From assembly GCA_023433925.1 (NCBI GenBank), contig JAEYTO010000036.1, positions 1 through 40,749 on the forward strand: a DNA stretch of 40,749 nucleotides, read 5' to 3'. Source of the stretch: Pseudomonadota bacterium. Lineage in GTDB: Bacteria; Desulfobacterota; Desulfovibrionia; Desulfovibrionales; Desulfovibrionaceae. Position numbers and translations under genes: made by a program. Shown piece by piece: positions 40,686 through 40,749 of this stretch (position 1 is its first letter; the number at the start of each line of letters is the position of its first letter). The notes beneath the pieces are model-generated. The model ran no database searches. It saw only the letters and a list, made by a program, of their open reading frames with translations, and was not told the origin of the DNA.

Positions 40686-40749
40686 CTATGCCGCCACGAG
40701 CCAGCCCAGGCAGGCGGCGGCTTCGCCCATGATGATGGCCGCGCCGAGG
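40686..40749 (-). CDS. C-terminal end of an unidentified protein, cut by the window edge
   Basis: On the minus strand one frame reads LGAAIIMGEAAACLGWLVAA and then stops at TAG (40688-40686). The hydrophobic run with Gly/Ala/Trp suggests the last helix of a membrane protein. It faces the PpiD-like gene tail to tail, and the hairpins in 40599-40676 would serve as its 3' end. Twenty residues are too few to name it. Confidence 0.4.
   Translation of the reverse strand, partial: LGAAIIMGEAAACLGWLVAA

Overview
The window looks like a chromosome segment from a high-GC sulfate-reducing bacterium of the Desulfovibrionaceae. The main reason is a contiguous set of dissimilatory sulfate-reduction genes (sat, aprBA, qmoABC plus a qmoD-like gene). 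The fused ispDF and the compact 639-residue aconitase are compatible with that placement. This rests on family recognition by eye; no search was run.

Left host part (1-4576). ispDF is followed by a pair of YeeE/YedE membrane genes and then cysS. The first YeeE/YedE gene has an in-frame TGA exactly where the family has its conserved cysteine. A hairpin with G at the head of its loop follows the TGA, and the reading frame continues to an ATGA overlap with the second gene. I annotate it as a probable selenoprotein (Sec133 of 180). cysS lies between two inverted copies of a paired-hairpin cassette.

Mobile part (4582-17550). A 12,969-bp Mu-like transposable element sits between cysS and the liv operon. 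Its ends can be placed from the sequence: CCGTA target duplication, matching ends, a tandem pair of transposase-site-like repeats at one end (R1-R2) and a spaced pair at the other (L1...L2). It carries a repressor, two small regulators, MuA-like transposase, MuB-like ATPase, GemA, two small HTH proteins, capsid and protease genes, a tail-chaperone-like gene and a tape measure. No large terminase, portal, sheath, tube, baseplate or lysis gene is visible, although none of its genes looks broken. It may be a deleted prophage or a transposable phage satellite.

Central host part (17558-34520), all on the minus strand. In transcription order from the right: sat; a kinase-like gene overlapping a universal-stress-protein gene; aprBA; qmoABCD; then livGKHMF for branched-chain amino acid uptake. 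Sat makes APS, AprBA reduces it to sulfite, and QmoABC carries electrons from menaquinol to AprBA. The sat and aprB upstream regions both have a TTGACA -35 box next to 18-bp TTGT...ACAA palindromes resembling Rex or HcpR operators.

Right host part (34737-40749), plus strand. A chorismate-mutase-like/EPSP-synthase-like fusion with no recognisable catalytic motifs overlaps a small coiled-coil gene. Then come aconitase and a PpiD-like membrane chaperone with a clear terminator. The last 64 bases hold the C-terminal end of an unidentified minus-strand gene.
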